From contig JAWARJ010000001.1 of NCBI GenBank assembly GCA_038893495.1, forward strand, positions 558,001-622,000: 64,000 nt of DNA, in the 5' to 3' direction. A model generated the notes under the pieces. That model was given only the letters and a program-made list of their open reading frames with translations, did not search any database and had not been told where the DNA came from. Each line of letters starts with the position of its first letter. Positions within the stretch are counted from its first letter, which is position 1. Below, in pieces: positions 1 to 7,915 of this stretch. Origin of the DNA: Thermoproteus sp. GTDB taxonomy: Archaea; Thermoproteota; Thermoprotei; Thermoproteales; Thermoproteaceae. The position numbers were made by a program, and so were the translations under genes.

Positions 1-1
1 C

Positions 2-1036
2 AGGAGCGTAGAGGAGGCGGTGAAGCTGGCGGAGGACTTGGGGTATCCCGTCCTGTTGAGGCCCAGCTACGTCCTGGGGGGCACCTATATGGCGGTGGCC
101 AGAAACGAGGGGGAGCTCCGCCTCTATTTGAGCAGGGCGGCCAAGGTGAGCGGCGAGTACCCGGTGGTGGTCTCTAAGTTCATGCCGTGGGGCATAGAGG
201 CGGAGGTAGACGCCGTGTCTGACGGCAAGAGGACCGTCGCGACGCCCATAGAGCACATAGAGCCTCCCGGCGTCCATTCGGGCGACTCGACTATGGTCAT
301 GCCGCCCCGCAAGGCGCCCGAATCCGCCGTATGGAAGATGGTGGAGGTGGTCCACACCATAGCGAGGGAGCTAGACGTAAGGGGGCCCCTCAACGTCCAG
401 TTCATAGTGGCGGACGACGTGTACGTCATAGAGGCGAACTTGAGGGCAAGCCGCTCCATGCCCTTTGTGAGCAAGGCCACTGGCGTCAACTACATGTCGC
501 TTGTGGCCGACGTACTGACTAGGGAGAGGCTTCCCTACGAGGGGGAGGTCACCGTGTTGAGGCCGGACAGATGGTGGGTCAAGACGGCGCAGTTCTCCTG
601 GAGCAGAGTAAGAGGCGCCTACCCCAAGCTGGGCCCCGTCATGTACAGCACCGGCGAGGTGGCGTCCTTCGGGAAGACCTTCGAGGAGGCCCTCCTCAAG
701 AGCTGGCTCTCGGCCGCTCCCAACAGGATACCGACGAGAAACGCCCTGGTCTACACCTTCGACGAGACTTACAGCAAAGACGTGGAGGAGATAAAGAGGA
801 GGCTCTCCTGGCTTGAACTTCTGGAGCCTAGCAAAGACGTAGTCGAGCTCATAAAGTGGAAGAAAGTCGACATAGTGATGACGGCCGGGGTCACGCCGGA
901 GAGGGACTACGACATTAGGCGCGTGGCGGCGGACACCTCCACACCTCTAGTGCTACACCCGGCGCTGGGCTTGGAGCTCGCAAACGCCTTCAATTGGCTC
1001 AGGAGAGGCGGCGCCCTGGAGGTCGAGCCGTGGTGA
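2..1036 (+). CDS. carB: Carbamoyl-phosphate synthase large subunit, C-terminal part (5' end outside window)
   Basis: The open frame runs in from the left edge, so only the last ~345 residues of a subunit usually ~1,050 residues long are present. What is visible is most of the second ATP-grasp unit (RPSYVLGG nucleotide-binding segment, then VIEANLRASRSMPF with the metal-binding Glu and Asn), followed by a shortened allosteric (MGS-like) tail ending in NAFNWLRRGG. CarB makes carbamoyl phosphate from bicarbonate, ATP and glutamine-derived ammonia for arginine and pyrimidine synthesis. The stop codon overlaps the GTG start of the LysX-like gene, so the two are probably one transcript linked to amino-acid synthesis. 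The family assignment is strong; the allosteric properties of the short tail are unknown. Confidence 0.95.
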   Translation, partial: RSVEEAVKLAEDLGYPVLLRPSYVLGGTYMAVARNEGELRLYLSRAAKVSGEYPVVVSKFMPWGIEAEVDAVSDGKRTVATPIEHIEPPGVHSGDSTMVMPPRKAPESAVWKMVEVVHTIARELDVRGPLNVQFIVADDVYVIEANLRASRSMPFVSKATGVNYMSLVADVLTRERLPYEGEVTVLRPDRWWVKTAQFSWSRVRGAYPKLGPVMYSTGEVASFGKTFEEALLKSWLSAAPNRIPTRNALVYTFDETYSKDVEEIKRRLSWLELLEPSKDVVELIKWKKVDIVMTAGVTPERDYDIRRVAADTSTPLVLHPALGLELANAFNWLRRGGALEVEPW

Positions 1037-1821
1037 GGCTCGTCGTGGACGTATTGAAGGAGGAGGAGAAGGCTCTGATCAAGGCGGCTGAGAGGCTCGG
1101 GGTCAAGTTGGAGCTGGTCAGAGTGGAGGGGCTGGACCTCTCGAGGGATTTGGACTACGGCGTATATCTCATCAGGACTCTCAGCCACAACCGCGCCGTA
1201 GTCGCCGCGGCCCATGTAGAGGCGTCAGGCGCCGTGGCCATAAACGGCTGGAGGGCCTTGGCCGCCGGGTGGAACAAGGCGGTCGCCCTGTCCCTCCTCC
1301 GCGCATCGGGCCTGCCCGTGCCTAAGACCCGCCTGGCCCCTGCGGTCCCCGATGCCTCCGAGCTTATAGTTAAGCCGGCCTTCGGCAGTTGGGGGAGGAA
1401 GGTGGCTTTGGCGAAATCGGCGGAGGACGTGGAGGCCCTACTGAAGGGGGTGGACCCCGACGAGGTCTATTTGGTCCAGGAGCGCGTGGGGGACGGGACC
1501 GACATAAGGGCCTTCGTGGTGGGCGTGAGGGTGGTGGCGGCCATGGTGAGGAGGCCCCCGCCCGGTGATTGGCGCAGTAACGCGGCGAGGGGAGGGGCGG
1601 CGGAGGGGATAAGGCCTCCGCCCGAGGTCGAGGACCTCGCCGTGAAGGCCGCCAAGGCGCTCAACGCCGAATACGCTGGGGTTGATATACTCATAGGCAG
1701 GGATAAGTACTATGTGGGCGAGGTCAACGTGATACCTGAGTTCAAGACGGTCTCCAGGGCCAGTGGCGTGGACGTGGCCGCCGAGTTGATAAAATATGTG
1801 GCCTGGATGGAAAAAAGTTAG
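1033..1821 (+). CDS. lysX: LysX/ArgX-type ATP-grasp ligase (LysW-aminoadipate or LysW-glutamate ligase)
   Basis: A RimK-like ATP-grasp protein of about 262 residues. The segment KPAFGSWGR is typical of LysX and its ArgX relatives, and EVNVIPEFK near the C-terminus carries the metal-binding Glu and Asn. Family members attach alpha-aminoadipate or glutamate to the carrier protein LysW, protecting the amino group in lysine or arginine synthesis. I chose GTG 1033 because it forms a GTGA overlap with the carB stop; GTG 1030 is equally possible, and an upstream ATG at 994 would extend far into carB. Coupling to carB favours an arginine/lysine role, but substrate choice (LysX, ArgX or bifunctional) cannot be read with confidence from sequence alone. 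The gene converges with the PfpI gene, overlapping it by 4 bp. Confidence 0.85.
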   Translation: MRLVVDVLKEEEKALIKAAERLGVKLELVRVEGLDLSRDLDYGVYLIRTLSHNRAVVAAAHVEASGAVAINGWRALAAGWNKAVALSLLRASGLPVPKTRLAPAVPDASELIVKPAFGSWGRKVALAKSAEDVEALLKGVDPDEVYLVQERVGDGTDIRAFVVGVRVVAAMVRRPPPGDWRSNAARGGAAEGIRPPPEVEDLAVKAAKALNAEYAGVDILIGRDKYYVGEVNVIPEFKTVSRASGVDVAAELIKYVAWMEKS

Positions 1822-2390
1822 GTTACTCTCGCCTTTACGAGCTTAATGAATTCCCTCATCCAAGCCGGATTGTCGGGCCAGGCTCTCGACGTGACTAAAT
1901 TCCCATCTACCACCACCTCTTGGTCCACCCATATGCCTCCGTTGTTCTCCACCTCGGGCCTCACGGCTATATAGCTCGTCATTCTTCGCCCCTTAACGAC
2001 TCCGGCCGCGGCGAGTATCTGCGGCGCATGGCATATGGCGGCCACCGGCTTATTGGCCTCGAAGAAGTGCCTTACTATCCTCTTGACGTCCTCCGAGGCT
2101 ACTACCCTCACGTATTCGGGCATCCTGCCGCCGGGTATGACCAGCCCGTCGTATTCCTCTGGCTTTACCTCGGACAGGGTCTTCGTGACCCATTTGAAGA
2201 GATAGCCGGGCTTCTCGCTGTATGTCTCCCAGCCCGGCTCGAAGTCGTGGACGACCGTCCTCAAGTCCTTCTTGCTGGGCGCCGCGACGTCAACGTCGAA
2301 GCCCTCCTCCTTAAGCCTATAGTATGGGTAGAACAGCTCGAGGGCCTCGACGGCGTCGCCAGCGATTATCAATATTTTTGCCTTCCGCAT
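1818..2390 (-). CDS. DJ-1/PfpI family protein (putative protease/deglycase)
   Basis: A 190-residue single-domain protein of the PfpI/DJ-1 class I glutamine-amidotransferase-like fold. The nucleophile elbow AAICHAPQ holds the expected Cys followed by His, and the family segment VIPGGRMPEY precedes it. Members have been described as intracellular proteases and as glyoxalase/deglycase enzymes; the biological substrate is unsettled, so only the family is claimed. The ATG at 2390 has a TATA-like element (CTTAAAAG on the minus strand) about 25-28 nt upstream, fitting a leaderless single-gene transcript. Its 3' end overlaps the convergent LysX-like gene by 4 bp. Confidence 0.88.
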   Translation of the reverse strand: MRKAKILIIAGDAVEALELFYPYYRLKEEGFDVDVAAPSKKDLRTVVHDFEPGWETYSEKPGYLFKWVTKTLSEVKPEEYDGLVIPGGRMPEYVRVVASEDVKRIVRHFFEANKPVAAICHAPQILAAAGVVKGRRMTSYIAVRPEVENNGGIWVDQEVVVDGNLVTSRAWPDNPAWMREFIKLVKARVT

Positions 2391-2420
2391 ATGTGGCCGT
2401 GGTGCGGCTCCTTTTAAGTT

Positions 2421-3545
2421 TTACGCAATTATAAGCGGGATATAGAGCTCGTCTTCAGTGAGACCTCCGTGGTGGCCTTTAAACTTAAGGGGCTCTTCAT
2501 TCTTGGGCTTGAACATATATAGAGCCGCCACGCCGCGGGGAGGCAGAGCCAGCACGTCGCCCAGTCTCTCCTCGAACCTCCCATCGCAGGGCCCGAAGAG
2601 GCCGGCCTTCACGGCCTCTTCCCTAGAGAGGAATAGGAAGTCTCCGCGTCTCCTCAGAGCCGCCTTGGCCTCCTCGGCGTCTCTAGACGTCTTGAGGTGC
2701 AACGCCCTGGGGTCGCCGTACGGGGGCACTTCGAGTGCCTTCAGCAACTCCGAGTCGCCTGTGAGGTTTTCACTTCTGGCTATCTCCTCGTGGCCGTGGT
2801 CTGCCGTGATCAACACATCGGCGTCCTTCATGTGCCGTGCCGCCAGCTTTAAGGTCTCCTCCAATACCCCTCTAGCTGCGGCGAGCGTCTCCTCCGACTT
2901 CGGGCCGTATCTATGGGCCACGCTGTCTATCGTCGATATGTAGATGTATGCATACGCTACATCGTTTTGTTGCAGGAACCGCCCGGCGTTTATGATTGCG
3001 TCGTATGTGGAGACGTACTCGAAGACCTCGGCGCCCTCGTAGAGGATCCTGCTGATGCCTCCGCCCAGCCCCCTCGGCAGGAACACCCTCGACTTGACGC
3101 CGGCTCTCAACAAGTCGGTAAATATCGTGGGGGTGTAGAAGAGAGCCTTCAAGTCGTACCCCGCCTCGTTCAAGCCGTCCCTCCCGCCCAACATCGGGCT
3201 CATCTGCAACGAGTCGATTATGGAGCCCACTTCCTTCAAGTAGAAGCTCCAAGCCACCACGCCGTGTTGGCAGGGGGCGAGCCCCGTGGAGAGAGTCGTC
3301 AGGACTGTCGCGGTAGTGGTGGGGAAGACGGACGTCAGCCTATACACCCCCCGCACCGCGACGTCCCCCGCGGCCTTTACGAATAGGTCGAAGCCCAAGC
3401 CGTCTAGGAGCACCAAGGCGACCTTCTTGCTCGAAAGGCCCAGTTGGAATTTAGGTGTGGGGCCCCTCTGGGGCAGGCCGAAATGGGCCAACAGCGCATT
3501 GGGTAGAGAGTTTATCCCTCCGCCTTCGTAGTCTGGTCTCTCCAT
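2421..3545 (-). CDS. Type I phosphodiesterase / nucleotide pyrophosphatase (alkaline phosphatase superfamily)
   Basis: About 374 residues with the metal-binding signature of the nucleotide pyrophosphatase/phosphodiesterase branch: LVLLDGLGFD near the N-terminus, the Thr nucleophile region FPTTTATVLTTLSTG, then DSVAHRYGP, TADHGHEE and a C-terminal HHGG. These residues bind two metal ions and hydrolyse phosphodiester or pyrophosphate bonds; the substrate cannot be read from the sequence. No signal peptide is seen, so it is probably cytoplasmic. The frame is open to an ATG at 3614, but I chose ATG 3545: a TATA element (TTAAAAG on the minus strand) is centred near 3569, 24 nt upstream, whereas the longer start would translate through that promoter. 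Divergent from the XdhC-like gene. Confidence 0.87.
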   Translation of the reverse strand: MERPDYEGGGINSLPNALLAHFGLPQRGPTPKFQLGLSSKKVALVLLDGLGFDLFVKAAGDVAVRGVYRLTSVFPTTTATVLTTLSTGLAPCQHGVVAWSFYLKEVGSIIDSLQMSPMLGGRDGLNEAGYDLKALFYTPTIFTDLLRAGVKSRVFLPRGLGGGISRILYEGAEVFEYVSTYDAIINAGRFLQQNDVAYAYIYISTIDSVAHRYGPKSEETLAAARGVLEETLKLAARHMKDADVLITADHGHEEIARSENLTGDSELLKALEVPPYGDPRALHLKTSRDAEEAKAALRRRGDFLFLSREEAVKAGLFGPCDGRFEERLGDVLALPPRGVAALYMFKPKNEEPLKFKGHHGGLTEDELYIPLIIA

Positions 3546-3565
3546 ACCTCGCGCGGCTCTCCACC

Positions 3566-3596
3566 TTAAAAGCGTAATGGGGAAAGGTTTTTCTAT
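3566..3596. promoter_or_regulatory. Back-to-back TATA boxes of the phosphodiesterase and XdhC-like genes
   Basis: On the minus strand CTTTTAAG (centre ~3569) lies 24 nt from ATG 3545. On the plus strand TTTTTCTATA (centre ~3591) lies 24 nt from ATG 3615. The TATA boxes and starts are arranged so that the two transcripts begin face-outward with their upstream regions overlapping. This arrangement also decides the phosphodiesterase start codon. Confidence 0.6.
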
Positions 3597-3614
3597 AGGT
3601 AGGGAGACCTCCAT

Positions 3615-4394
3615 ATGTCGATCTGTGACACCTTCCGGGCGTTAGATCTGGCGTCTCGGAGGGGGTCCGCGGCGGTGCTCGTGAAGGTCTACGACGGGTC
3701 GCGGTCCTATGTGGACGTGGTGGTGGAGGGGAGGCCGCTGATGGGCCTCCTGTCGGACTCCGTCCTTTCGGCCGTGGGCGGGCTTAAGGCCGTCGGCGAG
3801 AAGTTCGAGGGGAAGGTTGGGCAGTTATACGTATCGGCTGAAGTGGTCCTGGTGAGGCCCACTGTGATTGTGGTGGGCTTCGGCGAGGTGGCGCGGCGGA
3901 TCTCGGCGGTGGCGGCGGCCATGGGCTACTACGTGGCCTCCATAGGCCATAAGGCAGAGGGCGCCTTCTACTCCGGGGAGCTCGACGACTTGGAGAGGCT
4001 GGTCTCCGAGGGCTCTATAGTGGTGATAGCCAACGAGGGGGGCCATCCGGCCGATGTAGACGCCGCGGAGCTGGCCATTAGGCGCAAGGCCGGCTACGTG
4101 GCGGTGTTGGCCAGCAGGAAGAGGGCGGCGTTGATAATTAGAGAGCTCATGAGGAGGGGGCTACCCGAGGCGGAGATAAAGGCCAGGCTGAGGTCGCCCG
4201 CCGGCCTGGACGTGGGAGCGAAGACTGCGGGCGAGATAGCGGTGAGCATAATGGCGGAGGTCGTAATGCACATAAGGGGAGGGACCGGCAGGCCCATGTT
4301 GGAAGTTAAAAATCCCTACGAGGCGCTGGGCGAGGTGGAGGGGGAGGACCTATCTAGGTATAGATGCGAATGGAAACCGGCAAAAGAGCTCTAG
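3615..4394 (+). CDS. XdhC/CoxI-family molybdoenzyme maturation protein
   Basis: A 259-residue protein with an N-terminal XdhC/CoxI segment (about residues 10-80, including VEGRPLMGLLSDS) and a Rossmann domain (IVVGFGEVARRI, about residues 95-200). XdhC proteins bind molybdenum cofactor and help sulfurate and insert it into xanthine-dehydrogenase/CO-dehydrogenase-type enzymes in the cytoplasm. No molybdenum hydroxylase subunit is encoded in the window, so its client is elsewhere; the MoeA-like gene at about 35 kb belongs to the same cofactor pathway. A TATA element is centred 24 nt before the ATG, fitting a leaderless monocistronic gene. Family call good, precise role inferred. Confidence 0.8.
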   Translation: MSICDTFRALDLASRRGSAAVLVKVYDGSRSYVDVVVEGRPLMGLLSDSVLSAVGGLKAVGEKFEGKVGQLYVSAEVVLVRPTVIVVGFGEVARRISAVAAAMGYYVASIGHKAEGAFYSGELDDLERLVSEGSIVVIANEGGHPADVDAAELAIRRKAGYVAVLASRKRAALIIRELMRRGLPEAEIKARLRSPAGLDVGAKTAGEIAVSIMAEVVMHIRGGTGRPMLEVKNPYEALGEVEGEDLSRYRCEWKPAKEL

Positions 4395-4730
4395 GCGTGT
4401 TGAGGCGTCTCGCCGCGGCGTCCCTTTCGTTGTTCGCCTCACCGCCAAACTGCGGTCTAGTTGTCGTAAGTCTCAACCACAGCGCCGTCGGCCTCCACGC
4501 GAACTGTTCATAACCTCCCTCTACGCTCGTCGCGCCGACGCCCCTCGGCCCGTTGCCGTTATTTAGAGCAACTCCAAGCGCCTATATGCGATCAAGCCCT
4601 AGCTTGCCAACGCGCCCGGGCTCATAATAATAAGGCGCCATAAAATGGCTACATCCAGTCTGTGGTTCTCGACTGTAGGGAAAAATCCCTTTGCCGCAAT
4701 GACGTCCGTTAGTAGGGGCCGTACCGCCCG
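4395..4730. other. Intergenic, no gene seen
   Basis: About 335 bp between the ends of the XdhC-like gene and gapN. No frame looks coding. A short inverted repeat (AGGGA, four A, TCCCT, at about 4677-4690) lies some 40 bp beyond the gapN stop and could assist transcript ending; otherwise I see nothing. Confidence 0.4.
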
Positions 4731-6239
4731 CTATAGGTACTCCCAGATCCCCCTGCCCTTATAGCTGTACACTATCGTCTTGTAGGCGGTCACGTACTCG
4801 ATCGAGTACCCTATGCCCTCTCTGCCTATGCCCGAGTCCTTACGGCCTCCGAAGGGGAAGTACCCTATCCCGTGCCTCGGGTAGTCGTTGATGTAGATGT
4901 TGCCCACCTCCAAGTAGCGTATGGCCTTACGTATCTTCACTATGTCTCTGCCGAATATGGCGGCATCTAGGCCGTACCTCCTGCCGTTGGCCAGCGATAT
5001 GGCCTCGTCGACGTCTTTGACCTCGACGATTAGGGCAATGGCGGCGAAGACCTCCTGCCTGTACAAATAGTAGTCTCTCACCCTGTCGGCCGGAGCCTCT
5101 ATGAGCGTAGGCCATATGTAGTTCCTGTCTCTCTTGCCGCCGGCGAGCACCTTCCCGCCGCGCTCCAACGCGTCCTTCACCGCCTTTTCGAACTCGTCGG
5201 CGGTCGAGAGGTCTATCAACGGGCCCATTTGGACCTCGGGGTCCCTCGGGTCGCCGACCTTGACCGACCTTAGCTCCGCGGCGAGCTTGTCCCTCAGCTC
5301 TCCGTACACGGGCCTCTCGGCCAGCACCAGCTTTATGGAGTCGCAACGCTGGCCGGAGTAGCTGGTTATGCCGAGGGCTATCCTCTTGGCCGCGTAGTCC
5401 ACATCGGCGTCCTCCAGGACTATGGCCGGATCGCCCCCGCCGAGCTCCATCACGTAGCTCTTTATGCCGGCCGCCTTGATTACCCTCTCGCCGGTCTCCG
5501 TGCTGCCCGTCAGCGAGATCACCGATATCCTCCTGTCCTTAGCCAGCTCCTCCGCCTCCTTGCCCGATAAGGGGAGCACCGAGAACGCCTTCATGGGGAA
5601 GCCCGCCTCTTCGGCCACCTTGGCGAACAACAGCGCGGGGAGTGGCGTCGAGGAGGCGGGCTTTAAGATCACGGCGTTGCCCGCCACTGCCGAGTAGACG
5701 AACTTGTTCACCACGTCAAATAGGGGATAGTTGAAAGGAGTGATGGCGAAGACCACGCCGAGAGGCTCCCGCCTGACCACCGCCTCGGATTCGAGGCTCT
5801 CGCTGGACCAATCGCCGGGGACGTAGTCGCCGTAGAGCCGCCTGACGTCGAGGTCGGCCCTCCTCAACCTCTCCACCGAGGCCGACACCTCGCCGTTTGC
5901 GGCGGCCTTCGTCTTGCCGTTACCCAACACCAACACCTCGACGAAGTCCTCCCGATATCGCTCAAGCAAGTCGGCCATCTTGTGGAAGATGGCGAGCCTC
6001 TTCTCGCCTGGGAGGTCCCGCACCTCCCATCTGCCCTTCTCGTAGGCGGCCGCGAGGGCCTCCTCTACATGCTCTCTGTCCGGCTTGACTACCTCGGCGA
6101 TAACCGACAGATCTATAGGGCTCCTCACTGGCAGTCGGGAGCCCACCTCTACCCACCTCCCCGCTATAGGGGCCTTGAAGATGGGCCTCTCGGCCTCCAT
6201 GTAGATGTCTTTAATCGAGTTCAACTTTAGGTCTACCAT
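4731..6239 (-). CDS. gapN: Non-phosphorylating NAD(P)-dependent glyceraldehyde-3-phosphate dehydrogenase
   Basis: About 502 residues, the length of T. tenax GAPN, and recognisably similar to it along the whole chain from memory. Aldehyde-dehydrogenase landmarks are present: TPFNYPLF, the nucleotide-binding [10 protein letters not shown], the catalytic Glu in [10 protein letters not shown], the catalytic Cys in SGQRCDSIK, and the C-terminal [12 protein letters not shown]. It oxidises glyceraldehyde 3-phosphate directly to 3-phosphoglycerate without making ATP, a key catabolic step in Thermoproteus glycolysis and the semi-phosphorylative Entner-Doudoroff branch (see kdgA/kdgK at 43-45 kb). I prefer ATG 6239 (MVDLK) over the longer ATG 6260, because TTTTTATAT on the minus strand is centred near 6263, 24 nt upstream, and the longer start would lie inside this promoter. 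Confidence 0.92.
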   Translation of the reverse strand: MVDLKLNSIKDIYMEAERPIFKAPIAGRWVEVGSRLPVRSPIDLSVIAEVVKPDREHVEEALAAAYEKGRWEVRDLPGEKRLAIFHKMADLLERYREDFVEVLVLGNGKTKAAANGEVSASVERLRRADLDVRRLYGDYVPGDWSSESLESEAVVRREPLGVVFAITPFNYPLFDVVNKFVYSAVAGNAVILKPASSTPLPALLFAKVAEEAGFPMKAFSVLPLSGKEAEELAKDRRISVISLTGSTETGERVIKAAGIKSYVMELGGGDPAIVLEDADVDYAAKRIALGITSYSGQRCDSIKLVLAERPVYGELRDKLAAELRSVKVGDPRDPEVQMGPLIDLSTADEFEKAVKDALERGGKVLAGGKRDRNYIWPTLIEAPADRVRDYYLYRQEVFAAIALIVEVKDVDEAISLANGRRYGLDAAIFGRDIVKIRKAIRYLEVGNIYINDYPRHGIGYFPFGGRKDSGIGREGIGYSIEYVTAYKTIVYSYKGRGIWEYL

Positions 6240-6258
6240 AGGAATTATGATATAACTC

Positions 6259-6268
6259 ATATAAAAAT
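6259..6268 (-). promoter_or_regulatory. gapN TATA box
   Basis: Minus-strand TTTTTATAT centred near 6263, 24 nt before the chosen ATG. It decides the gapN start codon and implies a leaderless mRNA. Confidence 0.55.
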
Positions 6269-6311
6269 CTTTCCGTTGAGAGCAGAACAGACTTTAATGT
6301 AGCATAATATA

Positions 6312-6386
6312 TCAAAGACGGCTGAGGAAGCTCTTCGCGATCCAGCTCATTCTGGTCTTCGCGTAGTCCCTAACCGCCTCGGTCAT
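6312..6386 (-). CDS. Possible 24-residue small protein or gene remnant
   Basis: An ATG-started frame reading MTEAVRDYAKTRMSW then IAKSFLSRL, preceded by an A-rich TATA-like element (AAAAGTTA) about 22-28 nt upstream. A TTG at 6401 would add five residues. The amphipathic, Lys/Arg-rich composition looks protein-like and codon use resembles the neighbours, but I recognise no family and it may be the tail of a decayed gene. The rest of the 6261-6637 interval holds no frame I believe. Confidence 0.25.
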   Translation of the reverse strand: MTEAVRDYAKTRMSWIAKSFLSRL

Positions 6387-6637
6387 AAGTTCTTTCAACA
6401 ATCCTTAACTTTTCTTGTACCAGGCCCCTCAAGGTCGTGAGCGGCTTTGAAGTGCTACAGAGGGGCTCCCAGGGCTGGCTATCTGCGCGGCGAGGGCGCT
6501 GTGACGCTGGACATCACCTACACGTCTACCCGAGGCTCTCTTTTCGTAATCATTTCGAGCAGAGGAGAGCCGTGCGTGGGCAAAAGCGCAGAACGCCGTT
6601 TTCGCCGCTGGGCCCAGCTGGGCGCGCTTTCTTAAAG

Positions 6638-7060
6638 TCAGCGGAGTAGCTCCTCTTCTGTAATCACCGCGTCGAGGTCTTCCCCCACTTTTCTCAGAAA
6701 ATCCAATAGATCCAGGTCCCTCGTGAGGAGCCTCAGACCTCTGTCTCTAGCCGTGGCGTAGAGCAAGAGGTCTATCAAGTCTCCATGTCCCTTCTGTCTC
6801 AGCTCTGCCGCCTTGAGGTAGCCGCTGGGCGAGGGGGTCGCCTCGTTGAACCTCGCCGCTATCGACATCAAGCCAGCCCCGAGCCTCTTGGGGTCGTGCT
6901 TCTCCTTGGCTATTTTGCCCAGGGCCTCCAGCAGAGAAAATGGGCTGTAGTAGAGCTCCAAGTCGTCCCGGCCTCTGAGCGCCCTCAAGGCCGGCATTAC
7001 CTCCGGCACCTTTACCCCGAGTATGGGGAGGAGGTAGGTAGTGTCAGGCAAAATTTTCAT
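6638..7060 (-). CDS. vapC: PIN-domain ribonuclease, VapC-like toxin
   Basis: A 140-residue PIN domain. Conserved acidic residues are visible at the N-terminus (LPDTTYLL), in the middle (FSLLEALGK), in GHGDLIDLLLYATA and in LLTRDLDLLDF, matching the metal-binding carboxylates of PIN nucleases. VapC toxins cleave tRNA or rRNA and are neutralised by a cognate antitoxin. Its start overlaps the end of the AbrB-type gene by 17 bp, the usual translationally coupled antitoxin-toxin order. The target RNA cannot be predicted from this sequence. Confidence 0.85.
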   Translation of the reverse strand: MKILPDTTYLLPILGVKVPEVMPALRALRGRDDLELYYSPFSLLEALGKIAKEKHDPKRLGAGLMSIAARFNEATPSPSGYLKAAELRQKGHGDLIDLLLYATARDRGLRLLTRDLDLLDFLRKVGEDLDAVITEEELLR

Positions 7061-7274
7061 CTTGCCACTCCTCGCTTTCCCTCTCGAACTCCTCCACCGT
7101 CGTCTCTCCGAAGTAGGGCCCCTCCAGCGCCAAGTCGAAGGGGTCCGGAACCGGGACGAGCACTATCTTTCCCTCCTCTACTCTCAGCCTAACCTCCTGC
7201 CCCTCCCTGAGCCCTACCGCGTCTGCGATAGACTTGGGGATGTAGATGGTGAACTTCTTCGACACTCGCGTCAC
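7044..7274 (-). CDS. vapB: AbrB/SpoVT-type antitoxin, VapB-like
   Basis: A 76-residue protein: residues 1-48 form a swapped-hairpin AbrB DNA-binding domain (FTIYIPKSIADAVGLREGQEV), and the acidic C-terminus (VEEFERESEEWQDENF) fits a toxin-binding tail. It probably neutralises the overlapping VapC and represses the operon. GTG 7274 is used; GTG 7265 (VSKKF) is an alternative that would suit a TATA-like ATTTATAG better. Length and layout are standard for crenarchaeal VapBC pairs. Confidence 0.85.
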   Translation of the reverse strand: MTRVSKKFTIYIPKSIADAVGLREGQEVRLRVEEGKIVLVPVPDPFDLALEGPYFGETTVEEFERESEEWQDENFA

Positions 7275-7915
7275 TTCTATAAATCTTAGATCTCTGAGAA
7301 AAGATAAATTTTCTGATACATGGCACTAGTAGACGCGGCACATGTGCGCCGAGTAGCTTCGGGGACGGACTGCTAAGTGGCGTATGCCCCGGCGCAGATC
7401 GCGGCGTCTCGCGTCAACTTCCGTGGTCAAGAAGCTACACAGGGGGAGTTTCAGGAAAAGGCGGTGTTGCTACGGTCGCCGAGGCCGACGTGGTATTCGC
7501 TGGGTGACATGGCCGCAAAGAGGCAGGGGGAGCTGGACTTTATAATCATCGGCGCTAAGTACAAGGGCCTTCCTCTGCGGAGTGAGCTTAGACGATGTGG
7601 GGGGAGTTCGCGACGCTCGCCGACGCCGCCGTCGGCAAGCACGACGAATAGACGGCGGAGTGCTGAGGCGAGCCGTTTTGATGCCCGCACTGACGCGAAA
7701 TGTGGAGAGTTACAGGACCACGGGGCGCCGCATCGCGCCGTTATGGCTACGTCGGCTAAACGCGCCACCCTCGGAAGGTCAGGCATCCAACACATCGCAT
7801 CCCGCATGGCACTGGAGGGTAAGACGGGCCCGCCGGGTCTCTGCTACGGTCGTTATGCAAGCGCAACTCACGAGGCGAGGCCGTCCCATATCTGTCAACC
7901 GCAAGCGTTGGGCGG
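7275..7915. other. Interval between vapB and cbiG: decayed DNA with a nucleotidyltransferase remnant
   Basis: About 640 bp. A long plus-strand frame across it and the 3' part of cbiG is not credible as one protein (low-complexity Arg/Ser/Pro composition, and it reads antisense to cbiG). The only recognisable piece is a degraded nucleotidyltransferase segment near 7461-7590, listed separately. The rest shows no gene. Confidence 0.4.
7461..7590 (+). pseudogene. Remnant of a minimal nucleotidyltransferase (MNT/KNTase)
   Basis: The plus-strand frame from about 7461 reads AVLLRSPRPTWYSLGD and then GELDFIIIGAKYKGLPLRSE. This aligns by eye with the nucleotidyltransferase core, glycine-serine-arginine motif followed by the DxD-type strand, as in VLFGSRARGTWHALSDWD of the intact gene at 34.7 kb. 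The GSRARG motif is destroyed (LRSPRP), extra residues separate it from the LDF strand, and the frame dissolves after 7590. I infer a dead antitoxin gene; no HEPN partner remains. Evidence is short, so confidence is modest. Confidence 0.4.

Noticed and set aside
3546-3614. Longer start for the phosphodiesterase at ATG 3614
   Set aside because: It would translate through its own TATA box and the divergent promoter.
6437-6649. Two overlapping plus-strand frames of 60-70 codons
   Set aside because: They overlap each other in different frames, lack a promoter-like element at the right distance and show no protein-like pattern.
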